A DNA stretch of 64,000 nt, taken from positions 358,647-422,646 of the forward strand of contig CAJNDS010002144.1 in NCBI GenBank assembly GCA_905221605.1. Reading direction: 5' to 3'. The stretch is from Symbiodinium natans. Its lineage: Eukaryota > Sar > Dinophyceae > Suessiales > Symbiodiniaceae. A program made the position numbers and the translations under genes. The notes under the pieces were generated by a model. The model did no database searches and was not told the DNA's origin. It saw only the letters and a list, made by a program, of their open reading frames with translations. Below are positions 50,940 to 62,158 of this stretch, piece by piece (position 1 is the stretch's first letter; each line of letters starts with the position of its first letter).

Positions 50940-51838
50940 TGCCGGAAGAGCTACATTGAGCTCAGGCCCGGACCCCAACTGCATCTGAGGACTTTGCAGG
51001 AACAAACAAACAAACATGTCTGAGCCAGACATGAGTGCATATAGGGAAGCACCCCATGTATGGAAGATGCCCTTCTGAGAGCAGGAATGCGAGGATGCTT
51101 TGCCTCATGGGGCCTCAGAACGAGCTCACTTCCCGTGCGGTAGCTTAGCAGTGACGTCCCCTCGGAACCGCGGGCGGAAGACGCGGCTGAGCCCATCCAC
51201 CGCCCCGTCCCCCTACGGCGGGTCCTCCCGACCGCAGCTGCTGCATAGGATCTCAGGACTCAGGACCATCCAGGCCAACATCCCACCTAGGTATCCCCGA
51301 GCGCAGTCGTAGCGAGCCGCCGCCTCAGAGCAGCCTTTGCCCGGTGGGACCGAGCCGCCACACACAGCTCCTGCAACAAGAGGGAATGTAGCAGACTTGG
51401 CATCTCCCCAGTGCGGGCTGCTACAGCGCGAGCGACGTGCTTGATGACGACGGCAGCCCCAGCATCCCAATTGCCCGTCGTTTCTGCCACCATGGGCACG
51501 AAGGTGACCCCCTGAGCCTCACACGTTCGTGCAGTGCTCTGGTGGTCCTCCTTGTGGCGGGCATACGCGGCCGCTGCTGCTCCAGCCTCCTGACCCGCCA
51601 AAGCCAAGGTCTCTTGCCGCTGGGGCGCCGTGATGGCGAAGTCAAGCGCGGCAGGGGACCCGGCTAAGGAAGGCACGTAAATGTCAGCTGGTCGCCGACG
51701 AGCCAAGTGGGTGTCATCCGGAGACTGGGGCAGGAGCAACCCCGGGCGCTCCTTTTCGGGACGGAAGCCCGCCCGGTCCAACCAGGTGTAGAGGACATCC
51801 CGGACAGAGTTGTGGCGCAGAGTGCGCTCTCCACCAGC
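50940..51838 (-). mobile_element. Truncated LINE insertion
   Basis: This covers the coding end (51287-51838) and the presumed 3' region. The 5' edge joins a TTTAGGG array directly. The 3' edge is uncertain; the tandem AACAAACAAACAAAC at ~51000 is a candidate tail. Telomere-associated LINEs with 5' truncation are known in other algae and in insects. Confidence 0.5.
51287..51838 (-). pseudogene. LINE (non-LTR retrotransposon) C-terminal domain, 5'-truncated at telomeric repeats
   Basis: Reverse frame of ~183 codons. It opens with GGERTLRHNSVRDVLYTW, typical of the end of a zinc knuckle after the reverse transcriptase of protist LINEs. It continues with RRRPADIYVPS, then AALDFAIT, then YARHK, a pattern resembling the restriction-like endonuclease core (PD...D...K). 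It ends with an arginine-rich helix. Such C-termini are common in LINE copies of dinoflagellates and other algae. Reverse transcriptase is missing: homology stops exactly where TTTAGGG units begin at 51839. Downstream (51286-50940) is a GC-rich presumed 3' untranslated region with a (TTTG)-like short repeat at ~51000-51016. The domain frame is intact but the element cannot be autonomous. Confidence 0.6.
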
Positions 51839-53302
51839 GGGTTTAGGGTTTAGGGTTTAGGGTTGTGCCCGCCTCCTGCAATGAAATCCTTGTGGGTTTA
51901 GGATTTAGGGTTTAGGGCTTAGGGTTTAGGGCTTAGGGCCGAGGGCTTAGGGCTGGGTTTGGGGCGGGGGGTTTGGAGTTTCGAAGTCCGGCAAAATCAG
52001 CGTAAACTTGCAACTCGTATGGCCCCGCAAAGCCTGCACCCTAAGCCCCCTGGACCCCAAGCCTCCCTGAGCCCCAAACCCTAAACCCTAAACCCTAAAC
52101 CCTAAACCCCAAACCCTAAACCCTAAACAGCCCAAACTCCTCAGCCCGGCCCCAGGAACACGCCTCTCCCTTCCACAGCCGAAGCCAAGAGTTGCACCTC
52201 CATCGTTCGGGGTTTAGGGTTTAGGGTTTAGGGTTTAGGGTTTAGGGTTTAGGGTTTAGGGTTTAGGGTTTAGGGTTTAGGGTTTAGGGATAGGCTTCGA
52301 GGGTTTTGAAGAGCCTGTATAGGGTTTTATAGATGGCTTCAGAAAGGCCTTGCGGGTTTTAGACAGGCTTTGTATATAAAGGGTGAATATGGTGTTCGAA
52401 GGTTTTGGAGAAGGGGTGTCGACGGTTGGAAAAGGTTTTAGAGAGGCGTTCGAGAGTGTCGGGTTCAGGGTTCAGGGTTCAGGGTTCAGGGTTTAGGGTT
52501 TAGGGTTCAGGGTTTAGGGTTTAGGGCTTAGGGTTTATTTGATGGTCAAGGGCCCCAGTGTACCTCAACGGAGGCATCCTAAAGACTTCAAGGGTACTTG
52601 GGGGGGGCGGGGGGGCTAAACCCTAAACCCTAAACGTTAAAGCCTAAACCCTACACCCAGGGGGGGGAGTTTAGGTAAAGCCCCACGCCTAAAGAACTCA
52701 ACGCCAAAGCCAAGCCCCGAAACCCTAAACCCTCAAGCTACGAAGCCCCAGGAGCCGGCACCCCTTACTCCCCCCCAAGGACTAAGCAAGCTTTCCAAAC
52801 CCTAAACCCGAAACCCGAAACCCTAAGCCCAGGCTTCAGACACTTTTTTAGAGAAACACCTCAAGCACCACAGCTCTTCAGTCTACCACCCGCGACACCC
52901 CCCCCTGACCCCGCCCAAAGCCCTGTGAACTCTCAACCCGAAAGCCCTAAACCCTAATTAAACCCTAAACCCTAGACCCTAAACCCTAGACCCGAAAGCC
53001 CTAGATACCCTCGACTCTGAAGGCCCCCAAACAACTCAACACCAGGACAATCCCCAAACCCCAAACCCCAAACCCTAAACCCTAAACCCTAAACCAGGAT
53101 GGCCCTTCTCAACCCCCCCCCCCCCTCCCTGAAAAATATTCCTGAATCTGACCCCCTTGAACCCAACAAGGGAAAACATAACATGCCCCAAGGGCCGACC
53201 AAGTCTAGGCCGTTCACCCTAAACCCTAAACCCTAAACCCTAAACCCTAAACCCTAAACCCTAAACCCTAAACCCTAAACCCTAAACCCTAAACCCTAAA
53301 CC
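51839..53302. other. Telomeric-repeat mosaic
   Basis: TTTAGGG lies at 51839-51866, 51895-51960, 52208-52290 (12 units) and, with TTCAGGG, at 52460-52540. CCCTAAA lies at 52070-52130, 52615-52660, 53040-53095 and 53217-53302 (13 units). 53130-53215 is the second copy of the repeat at 15115. 52660-53040 is degenerate. No gene. Confidence 0.6.
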
Positions 53303-53422
53303 CCCAGAAACAAAATTCTGGGCCTCGTCTGCGGGCATTGGCTTGCCCCGGCCACAGGCCGTGCCGTGGCTGTCCCATGGCTACAGAAATTTCTGCACCC
53401 AAAGCCGGCTAAGGAACCCAAA
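53303..53422 (+). pseudogene. Coding-like fragment, unknown family
   Basis: Forward frame open for ~40 codons after a CCCTAAA array (ILGLVCGHWLAPATGRAVAV, then WLQKFLHPKPA). No family recognised. Confidence 0.35.
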
Positions 53423-54173
53423 ACCCCAAACCCTATAGGGTTTAGGGTTTAGGGTTTAGGGTTTAGGGTTTAGGGGTTAGGGTTTCGGGTTAGGGAATAG
53501 GCGTTAGCCCCACCACAATCTCTCAGCATTGTAAATCCTAAGCCATATACCTTCTGTCGCTTCGGTTTCTGGGCTGCCACAAAAGACTAAGTCATCGGGT
53601 TCAGGGTATGGGAGGAAGGGAAGGAAGCAAAAACGAGCAGGGTTTATGCCCCTAAGCCTTCTAGGTGCGATCTCCTTTGGTGATGCAACTCTTGGTGTTT
53701 ACATCCGCTTTTGTTCAAGAGCTGAACGATGTAAGCTTGTAGGTGTTATGGTTCTCGGTGGTAGCGGTACAAATCTTGCTTCTGAAACCACCCCACTGGG
53801 ATAATGTCACATACCTGGCCCAAAAAAGGTTTCCCTAAACCCTAAACCCTAAACCGTAAACCCTAGACCCTAAACCCTAAACCCCGGGATTTCAGGCTCC
53901 CGAGGTTCGCGAAATCTGCCTTCGGTCCTCAGTCGTCTGCCCGGAGCTTTGGTTCTACATTATCGTGGCGGGGTCTCATAGGTCTTCTATATAGGGTTTG
54001 AGAGCATACCCTAGACCCTAAACCCTAAACCCTAAACCCTCAACCCACAGGAAAGCAAGGCTTGGGTCGGGCGCTGGAATTCTACGGCCCGAGGACGATT
54101 GAATGATCCCGGCGCAACCGAGACCCTCAAGCCCTTGTGGATGTTGCACCTAACGCGCAAAAAGACCGTGAGT
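53423..54173. other. Mosaic and ITR-free spacer
   Basis: CCCCAAACCCTATAGGGTTTAGGG at ~53423-53446 is a C-to-G polarity switch, followed by TTTAGGG to ~53490. 53500-53835 is low-copy DNA without a recognised gene. CCCTAAA units lie at 53835-53885 and 54010-54045. Confidence 0.5.
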
Positions 54174-54262
54174 CCAATATAGGGGCCTTAATAACTAGCA
54201 TCGGGTTTTTGGGGTTGTTCTAGAATAATTCTCAAGGGGCCATAAGGGCCCCTTATAGCAAG
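54174..54262 (+). mobile_element. Foldback element, family C
   Basis: AATATAGGGGCCTTAATAAC, then TTTTTGGGGTTGTTCTAG, then CAAGGGGCCATAAGGG. It matches the copies at 18731 and 45116. Confidence 0.55.
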
Positions 54263-54640
54263 CCTTAGACCCTGCACGACCTTCAACGAAACATCACTGA
54301 AACCCGAGACCTTAATTGAGCCCCATACCCGCAAGTCCCTCTAAACCCTAAACCCTAAACCCAGAACCATACTTGAACCCAGCAAGGCCATTTTCCTCGT
54401 GCTTCCATTTTTTCCTGCAGCGCAGACGCCGAGGCCGTCGAAGGCCGCCTAAGCTGCAAATGCCACGCCCTTCGTGCCAATACCTAAGCCCTGAACCCTT
54501 GACTCCGTGTGAAAGTTCAGGGAGGTGAGAAAACTTTGTAGTATTCCACCCTAAACCCTAAACCCTAAACCCTAAAACCCTGAACCCTGAACCCTAAACC
54601 CTAAACCCTAAACCCTAAATCCTAAGCCCTAAACCCTAGC
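54263..54640. other. Mosaic spacers
   Basis: Short CCCTAAA blocks at 54345-54365 and 54545-54640. The ~180-bp spacer between them has no recognised content. Confidence 0.55.
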
Positions 54641-54745
54641 AAGAATTTCGCCGCCGGCCTTGCAGGGAATCGGCATCCTGCGTTGTCCGCAGCTGGGTCC
54701 CGGATCTTGAACCTCCCTGGCTTCGGAGCGTTTCCCTATTTGGGT
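54641..54745 (+). pseudogene. Coding-like fragment, unknown family
   Basis: Forward frame of 35 codons filling the spacer between CCCTAAA and TTTAGGG arrays (LSAAGSRILNLPGFGAF). No family recognised. Confidence 0.3.
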
Positions 54746-54766
54746 TCAGGGTTTAGGGTTTAGGGT

Positions 54767-54970
54767 TTAGGGTTTAGGGTCAGGGTTTAGGGTTAGGGTT
54801 TGGGGACGAAAAGGAGTTGCGCAGGCTTCGCGCAGAAGCCTCCAGGGCTGCCGAAAGAACAAAACAGGCGTTGCCGTAGTTAGTAAGTTAAGGTCTCCTG
54901 CACGATGGACCAATCTGTACACCCAACCGGCTGTCAAAACTTGGACGAGGTTTGAGGGTGCCAAGTCCAC
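54767..54970 (-). pseudogene. Coding-like fragment, unknown family
   Basis: Reverse frame, well supported over ~54803-54970 (LVQVLTAGWVYRLVHRAGDL, hydrophobic and basic). It then runs into telomeric sequence, which supplies a P/K/T-rich tail. It may be an exon joined to an ITR. No family recognised. Confidence 0.35.
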
Positions 54971-55863
54971 CCTAAACCCTAAACCCTAAACCGCTAAACC
55001 CTACGCTCCATTGAAAGAGGGAGTTGGGTGCATTGCAGCCGGTCAGGTGGGCCAATGGGGTTTCAACGGGTTTCAGGGGTCTTGAGGGTTCTTATGAACC
55101 CCTGAACCCTATCATGACCTAGTACCCTTGTACACAAATTCCCTAGTACCAACCCTAAACCCTAAACCCCAAACCCTAAACCCTTAGTCCTTGGTTCTTA
55201 GGGTCAAGGGGGGTGCAGGCCTCGAATGCCCCTGCGGCAGCCCTTCTTGAGGAGGTGCTGGAGAGCGTTCTGCAAGTCGCGGTTTTAGGGTTTAGGGTTT
55301 AGGGTTTAGGGGTTTAGGGTTAGGGGTTGAGGGTTTAAGGAAAAACCTAGGATTGAGGGTAGTCGGGTTCAGAGGCTGGGTGTTCAGGGCGTGATTCCAT
55401 GCCGAGATGGACACACGTGCATGCGTCCACTGAGCATGGATGAACACCTGCTTGACTGGCTGCCCTCCCTAACCCCTCATCCCTAAACCCCTAAGCCCCT
55501 AAACCCTTAAACCGGTAAACGCCTTAAACCCCTAATCCCCTAAACGCCTAACAAAAAGCCTAAGGCCCTAAACCCTAAACCCCAAAACCCTATACAAACC
55601 CCAAAACCCAAGAACCTCAAAACCTCAAAACCCCCAAACGCTAAACCCTAAGCCCTCAACCCCAAACCCCAAACCCCAAACCCTAAACCCGAAACGCTAA
55701 ACCAAACCCAAAACCAAACCCTAAACCCCAAAACCCAAACCCCAAACCCCAAACCCCAAACCCTAAACCCTAAACCCTAAACCCTAACCCTAAACCCTAA
55801 ACCCTAAACCCTAAACCCTAAACCCTAAACCCTAAACCCTAACCCTAAACCTTAAACCCTAAA
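54971..55863. other. Telomeric-repeat mosaic
   Basis: CCCTAAA lies at 54968-55005 and 55150-55185, with a long degenerate-to-regular block at 55470-55863. TTTAGGG lies at 55285-55340. The spacer 55213-55290 reads forward as a helix (APAAALLEEVLESVLQVAV), coding-like but unassigned. Confidence 0.55.
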
Positions 55864-56136
55864 CCCAACTAGGGACGCAGCCTGGAGGAGCGGGGAGTCG
55901 AGCCACCAGCGTGCCGTGCGCCTCAGCCCTGCAGAAGAGAGAGCTCCACCTGTTAGGGTTTAGGGTTTAGGGTTTAGGGTTTAGGGTTTAGGGTTTTAGG
56001 GTTTTAGGGTTTTAGGGTTTAGGGTTTAGGGTTTAGGGTTTAGGGTTTAGGGTTTAGGGTTTAGGGTTTAGGGTTTGGGGTTTAGGGTTCAGGGTTTAGG
56101 GTTTAGGAGAGAGCTCCACCTGTTCTTGGAAAGGTG
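55864..56136 (-). pseudogene. Coding-like fragment split by a telomeric insertion
   Basis: Flanks 55864-55954 and 56125-56136 belong together. If the array 55955-56106 and one 18-bp duplicate are removed, the reverse strand is open for ~34 codons across the junction. On this strand the restored order is GHLSKNRW, then SSLFCRAEAHGTLVARLP. No family recognised. The open frame across the repaired junction supports the array being a later insertion. Confidence 0.45.
55937..56124. repeat. Telomeric array flanked by an 18-bp target-site-like duplication
   Basis: GAGAGAGCTCCACCTGTT occurs at 55937-55954 and again, identical, at 56107-56124. Between them lie 152 bp of TTTAGGG with three TTTTAGGG units. 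Identical flanks immediately abutting both ends of the array are expected when repeats are added into a staggered double-strand break that is then filled in. Confidence 0.85.
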
Positions 56137-56716
56137 GCCGGGCTTTAGGGCTTTAGGGCTTTAGGGCTTTAGATTTAGGGTTTTAGGGCTTTAGGGTTTT
56201 AGGGTTTTAGGGTTTGGGGTTTAGGCTTTCGGGTTTAGGGGTAAAGGGTTTAGGGTTTAGGGTTTTAGGGTTTTAGGGTTTAGGGTTTTAGGGTTTTAGG
56301 GTTTTAGGGTTTTAGGGTTTTAGGGTTTTAGGGTTTTAGGGTTTTAGGGTTTTAGGGTTTTTAGGGTTTTAGGGTTTTAGGGTAGGGTTTTTTTAGGGTT
56401 TTAGGGTTTTAGGGTTTTCGGGTTTTTAGGGTTTTAGGGTTTTAGGGTTTTTGGGTTTTAGGTTTTAGGGTTTTAGGGTTTTAGGGTTTTAGGGTTTAGG
56501 GTTTTAGGGTTTTAGGGTTTTAGGGTTTTAGGGTTTTAGGGTTTTAGGGTTTTAGGGTTTTAGGGTTTTAGGGTTTTAGGGTTTTAGGGTTTTAGGGTTT
56601 TAGGGTTTTAGGGTTTTAGGGGTTTTAGGGTTTTAGGGTTTTAGGGTTTTAGGGTTTTAGGGTTTTAGGGTTTTAGGGTTTTAGGGTTTTAGGGTTTTAG
56701 GGTTTTAGGGGTTAGG
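56132..56716 (+). repeat. TTTTAGGG (8-bp) array, ~580 bp
   Basis: Mostly TTTTAGGG, the unit used as telomere by Chlamydomonas-type algae, with a few 7- and 9-bp variants and a leading run of CTTTAGGG. It is the longest 8-bp block in the window and sits next to canonical TTTAGGG. Confidence 0.95.
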
Positions 56717-57571
56717 GGGTTTATGGTTTAAGGTCTGGGGTTTTGGGTTAGGGGTTCAGGGCTTGAGGTGGTCTTGGGGCTTCGGGCTTTTGGGGTTTTG
56801 GAGCTTAGGGTTGTAGGGTTCAGGGTTACTGAATTTGAACCCCATCCTATCCTGCCCAAACCATAAACTAACCCTGAACCCGAAACCCCCCCTCAAAAAA
56901 AGCAGCCTGACTCTAGAATAGGCACCAGAGTGCCACAGGTCATGGGTTTATAACGGCTAAGGGATACCAAGTAGGCCCGAGCGCCCCTTACTATAAATGT
57001 AGTCGCATGGTCCCTTAGTATGGGCCCTAAACCCTAAACCCTAAACCCTAAACCCTAAACCCTAAACCCTAAACCCTAAACCCTAAACCCTAAACCCTTA
57101 ATTCGGGATCCTTATATACCCTCTAAGTTCGGGACCCTTACAAACCCTATCCCTACCTCCACAGCGGCGATCTTGGCGAACAACGGCTGAGCCTGCCTGT
57201 GGTGACTGAGGAGCCGGGCATTTTGTTTCTATTGTTACTATTGCTTCATGATGTTTTTTAATTCATTAAGTCCTACATTCATGCTTTGCATTTCTATTTT
57301 CATGTGTTGTACTTTATGCATTTATCTTTTTTTTGTTTTTTTTTTTTTTTTTGGGGGGGGGGGGGTTGGGGGCTTCCCCAAAGATAGCCTCAACCCTAGT
57401 TCATGAAAACCTACTGAACGCTCAACCCTCAACCCTCAACTCCAAACACTAGACCCCTAACCCCAAGCCCCGAACCCCCACCATGGTTGGGGTTTTGTCT
57501 ATCCACGTTGGGGTCTAGGCTTTCGAGATCCAGGCAGCCGGAGTTGCAAAACTTTGGTAGGGTTTACTTGG
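56717..57571. other. Mosaic with T/G homopolymers
   Basis: A CCCTAAA array lies at 57022-57100. 56930-57020 contains an imperfect inverted repeat around TTATAACGGCTAAGGGATACC. A T-run followed by a G-run lies at 57330-57365. No gene. Confidence 0.55.
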
Positions 57572-57703
57572 AGGTTCATGGCACTAACGAACGAAATTGA
57601 ACAATTGAAGCTGTACTTACAACCCCCTTATAAGCCCCTTAAGGGCCCGAATTTAAAATGGTTATAAGTGCAGCTCTCATTGGTGAGTAAGTACCATGAA
57701 CCT
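57572..57703. mobile_element. Foldback element, family A
   Basis: The outer words AGGTTCATGGCACTA and TAAGTACCATGAACCT are inverted, as are inner AAGCTGTACTTACAACC and GGTTATAAGTGCAGCT. It matches the intact copy at 33851-33984 and the truncated one at 35058. Confidence 0.65.
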
Positions 57704-58107
57704 GAAAGTGGGTGTTAGGTGACGTATGATAACATGGATCCCAAAAAAGGGGCCATATTGTTGCCAACCACCCAAGTAGGGTTTAGGGTTTCCGGAAAAC
57801 ATCTCCGGTAGAGTGCCTGCATGCCGGATTCCCGAGGTGCTTCTCCGGCATGGTTTAGGGTTTAGGGTTTAGGGTTTAGGGTTTAGGGTTTAGGGTTTAG
57901 GGTTTAGGGCCATGAACCGACTCTGACTCTAGGGTTTGAGGCTTCAGGGTTCCGCAAAGAGGACCCTTGCGTACACACGCATGCACCCACGGCACACGCC
58001 CGCGCCCACGCGCACGCCCACGCGCACGTGCACTCGCCCTCGCCCTCGCACGCGCATGCACCCTAAACCCTAAACCCTAAACCCTAAACCCAAAACCCTA
58101 AACCCTC
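57704..58107. other. Mosaic with an alternating CG/CA tract
   Basis: A TTTAGGG array lies at 57850-57910 (8 units). 57965-58062 is dominated by CACGC, GCGC and GCAC words, a purine-pyrimidine alternating tract able to adopt Z-DNA. CCCTAAA units lie at 58060-58105. Confidence 0.6.
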
Positions 58108-58233
58108 CCAAACGCCGAAGACCCGGAAGCTACCACAGATTCCAGCTTTACTCGGTACGCGCTTGCGAAACTCTTTACCGGCGTGGACTTGAGGAACCTC
58201 CTCCCATCAAACAAAAAAGCAACCAGGGCTTAG
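58108..58233 (+). pseudogene. Coding-like fragment, unknown family
   Basis: Forward frame of 41 codons filling the spacer between CCCTAAA and TTTAGGG arrays, ending at a TAG formed by the array. Text such as SSFTRYALAKLFTGVDLRN has the clear balance of a folded domain. No family recognised. One of the best coding-like shards. Confidence 0.45.
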
Positions 58234-59331
58234 GGTTTAGGGTTTAGGGCTTAGGGTTTAGGGTTTAGGGTTAGGGTTTAGGGTTTAGGGTTTAGGGTTT
58301 AGGGTTTCGGGTTTAGGGTAAAGATTGGAACAAGCACCCTATAAACCCTCTCAGCCCTGTAGACGCTGGAAGCCTAAACCCAGAAACCCTTGAACCCTAA
58401 CTAGGCCCCGCACCCTAAACCCCAAACCCCAAACCCTAAGCCCTAAACCCTAAACCCCAACCCAAAACCCAAAACTCTAAGCCCTAAACCCAAACTAAAC
58501 CCAAAACCCAAAACCCAAAACCCAAAACCCAAAACCCAAAACCCAAAACCCAAAACCCTAAACCCTAAACCCTAAACCCTAAACCCTAAACCCTAAACCA
58601 AGCCGGGGGGCTGCCAGTGTGCAGCACGGATGGCACTTTGAAGTGCCTCGGCTGCAGGCAAGAGGGTCTGCAAACATGGATGATGAGGAATGACGATTAG
58701 GGTTTGGGGTTCGGGGCTTGAGGTTTAGGGTTTTGGGTTTTGGGTTCGGGGTTTAGCCCAAAATCCTGACATGCAGAAGGCCTATGGGCCCAAACACCTT
58801 AGACTAAGACTCCTGAGAGCCTTTGGGGTTCGGGTGGCTGGTTGCGGCTTGAGGTGTAGGGCTTTTGAGTAACCCTAAACCCTAAACCCTAAACCCTAAA
58901 TTCTAAACCCTAAACCCTAAACCCTAAACCCTAAACCCTAAACCCTAACTCAACCATGGCCACCTCCCCCTTGCAAAATTTGTAGGATCCACATTTAGGC
59001 ACACCTATTCCCCGTTTAAGAGGACCCCAAGAAGGTACGGGTTTATGGTTTAGGGTTTAGGGTTTAGGGTTGGTACCAAAAATGTCGGAAACCCCCACAT
59101 GTCGTTGACGCCGAGACTTTCGACCCCGAACTGATGCAACTTAACGATTACTTCCAAAGCTGGGTGGGCCACGAAACCCTATAAACCCAAAACCCTATAA
59201 ACCCTAAACCCTAAGCCCTAAACCCTAAACCCTAAACACCCACCAACAAAGGCATCCCTGTGCCTTAAACCCTAAGCCCTTAACCCTAAACCCACGAGAA
59301 CCCTAAACCCTAAACCCTAAGCCCTAAGAGG
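58234..59331. other. Telomeric-repeat mosaic
   Basis: TTTAGGG lies at 58234-58320. CCCTAAA/CCCCAAA lies at 58400-58460, with a homogeneous CCCAAAA run (9-10 units) at 58493-58557 and canonical units to 58600. TTTAGGG lies at 58695-58760 and 59040-59070. CCCTAAA lies at 58870-58950, 59175-59240 and 59260-59330. Confidence 0.65.
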
Positions 59332-59421
59332 GGCGCAGATGCATCCAGAGATGCTCCCCGGAAGCTGGCGACATTGGGCACGACCTTCTGGGAAAGATCC
59401 GAGGCAAGTGGGAACCCCTAA
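59332..59421 (+). pseudogene. Coding-like fragment, unknown family
   Basis: Forward frame of 29 codons to a TAA formed by the next CCCTAAA array (DAPRKLATLGTTFWERSEA). No family recognised. Confidence 0.3.
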
Positions 59422-60523
59422 ACCCTAAACCCTAAATCCTAACCCCTAAACCCTAAACCCCTAGACCCTCAATCCCGTGGCTTTAAAGGGCGCTCAGAGG
59501 GCTCTTGTTTTTCTCTCCCCCCCCCCCCCCCCCCCCCCCCTAAACGAATACCACAAAAACTCTAAGCACTACATCCTAAACCCTAAACCCTAAACCCTAA
59601 ACCAAAAAACCCTAAACCCTAAACCCTAAACCCTAAACCCTAAACCCTAAACCCTAAACCCTAACCCTAAACCCTAAACCCTAAACCCTAAACCCTAAAC
59701 CCTAAACCCTAAACCCTAAACCCTAAACGCCTTGGCTTGCTCCATGTCCTCTAGAAGCGCGAGTGACAGGGTCCATCTGCAAGCGCTGATCACTGCGGAA
59801 TAGCCTCGAGGGCATGGCGAGAAGGGTTGAGGGATGAGGGGTTTAGGGTTTAGGGTTTGGGGTTTAGGGTTTAGGGTTTAGGGTTTAGGGTTTAGGGTGT
59901 AGGGTTCAGGGTTTAGGGTTTAGGGGCTTACCTCCACCTAGCCTCTACACTCGATTTCTTCCCCAAGGATATAAAGAGCGCTCTAGACTCTGACTAAGGC
60001 TTGTGGCTGAGGTAGCTTCCCAGTCACACTAAAACCCTAAACCCTAAACCCTAAACCCTAAACCCTAAACCCTAAACCCTAAACCCTAAAGCCTAAAGCC
60101 TAAAGCCTAAAGCCTAAAGCCTAAAGCCTAAAGCCTAAAGCCCGTACGGCCGAAGCATGAGAGCTCACAACAAAACAGACCATCTATGGGCACATATGGG
60201 AGGTTCCGCAAATCTGGCTGGGTTCCTGTTGCTGTTCGAGGCCTCTGATATATAAGTATGTATATATATATATAGGGTACCCAAAACGCCCGCGCATTTC
60301 GAGAATGCATGCAGGCAGCCTGTGCTGTGTCCGACAAACCTACTCAACGCCACACTGAGCTCCGCCGCGTGGACGACGACTTCCGTTATTCGGCTTTTGC
60401 TGTGCCGTCTTTTTGTGGAAACCAACAACCTAAACCCTAATCAATCCCTGAACCCTAAACCCTAAACCCCAAACCCTAGCCCTAAACCCTAAACCCCAAA
60501 CCCCCAAGCCCTCGTCTTTGAGA
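59422..60523. other. Telomeric-repeat mosaic
   Basis: C22 homopolymer at ~59516-59540. CCCTAAA arrays lie at 59578-59728 (about 20 units) and 60028-60084, followed by eight CCTAAAG units (60085-60141). TTTAGGG lies at 59840-59930. 60145-60425 is a low-copy spacer with a short TATATA stretch. CCCTAAA/CCCCAAA lies at 60425-60510. Confidence 0.6.
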
Positions 60524-60602
60524 CCGGATCGCTGGAAACGTCCACGGCAACCTCGGTCGCGTGCATGACGAAGAGCAGGTGCAGGGCCTGGGAGGAATTT
60601 AG
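60524..60602 (-). pseudogene. Coding-like fragment, unknown family
   Basis: Reverse frame open across the spacer (~26 codons) and into flanking repeats; QALHLLFVMHATEVAVDVSS alternates like a beta strand and helix. No family recognised. Confidence 0.35.
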
Positions 60603-62158
60603 TTAGGGTGTAAGGTTTAGGTTTAGGGTTTAGGGTGTAGGGTTTAGGGTTTAGGGCTTTTTGGGTTTAGGGTTTAGGGTTTAGGGTTTAGGGTATAGGG
60701 TTTAGGGTTTAGGGTTTAGAGCTTGTGGACTTGTGGCTTAGGGTTTTAAGCTTTAGGGTTTATGATTGTAAGGTTTAGGGGGTGTAGGATTTTGGGTTTG
60801 GAATTTAGGGAGAGGTAAGGTTCGTAGGGCTTAACAAGACCCCAAAGTGCAGCATCAAAAAAACGGTCTTTTTTTGTGTTTTGGGCTTTTTGCATTCTTT
60901 GGGGGTCCAGGTATGGTTTGGGGTCCAGGTATGGTTTGGGTTTTTTACAGGTTTGGGGAATTAGGGGCATTTGCGAGGATTAGGACAGGCATTAGTGTAA
61001 GGTGTAGCTATACTCTAATGTAAGTTGTATGCATCTGGTCTTGCCGGCAAATGGGCTTTGAAAATACTTCGGGCAGAAGGTGCGGGGTTTAGGGCCCGAG
61101 CCTGTTTCTGGAACACGGTGTCGAGTTTCTTTCAACACACACAACGGCCCCACACTAACGCCCTAGGATTCCTAAACCAAAAACCCTCTCAACCCCTAAA
61201 CCCCTAAACCCCTTAAACCCCTAAACCCTACACCCCTAAAGCCCCAGACACCCTAAACCCAAAAGCCCTTCTTGAAGCCTCGAAGCCCCTACCTTCCTAC
61301 TAATCCCTTCCCCCTTTTATCAAACGCACCCCTAATAATAAAAAACACTTTCCGGAAAATCCTGCCGAAACCGACCCCGCCTTTTAAACCCAATTCCGAA
61401 TTAGGGGGGGGGGGGTGGTTCAGGCCTCCAATAAACCCCTCAACACCAATAAAACCCTCAGAGGGTTTAGGGTTGGGGGTCTAGGTCAAGGGTTTAGGGG
61501 TTAGAGTCCTTCTGACATTGCGATAAGAATACCCCCTATTTATAAAACCAGTTTTCGATTTTTTAATGGGGGGGGGGGGGGGGGGGGTGGCCCCCCCGTT
61601 TAGTATTAGGGAGATGGGATTATTTGTTTCAGAACCAGAAGAAAATCAAAGATAACAATCCCTATATCCCTTATAATGCGGAAGAATTCTATTTTTTTTT
61701 TTTTCGTTTGGGGGGGGGGGTTCTTAAGCAAGTAATATAAGCCTAAACCCTTAAAAAGAAACCTGCTTCGAAGCCCTTGCAGTACAAACCTGTGTCTGGT
61801 TGGATGGTGCACGAAAGAAGCTCGATTCCAGCCAGGATTCATCCTGAACCCCAATAGACCGAAACCCAAAACCAGATTGCCTGCGGGGTCTAAGGTTGAA
61901 TCACGGTTTTAGGGTTTCGGGTTTAGGGTTTAGGGCTAGAAAGAGGAAACTCCAATAAAGGTAAGCAAGAAGAACGTAAATACCTCTGTTTCTTGGTTGA
62001 GGGGGGGATGTTGGCGTTTTGAGAATTCGAAATCAAAAGCCCTAAGCCCTAAGCCCTAAGCCCTAAGCCCGAAGCTCTAAGCTCTAAGCCCCAAGCCCTA
62101 AGCCCTAAACTTTAAACCCTAAACCCTAGCCCTAAACCCTAAACCCAAACCCACGCAG
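60603..62158. other. Mosaic with long ITR-poor stretch
   Basis: TTTAGGG units lie at 60610-60780. 60780-61900 is mainly low-copy, with scattered CCCCTAAA words (61180-61260), G runs at 61569-61587 and 61710-61721, and no recognised gene. Eight CCCTAAG-type units lie at 62037-62113, followed by CCCTAAA. Confidence 0.5.

Noticed and set aside
51100-51667. Forward-strand frames opposite the LINE domain
   Set aside because: They are shadows of the reverse-strand LINE coding frame.
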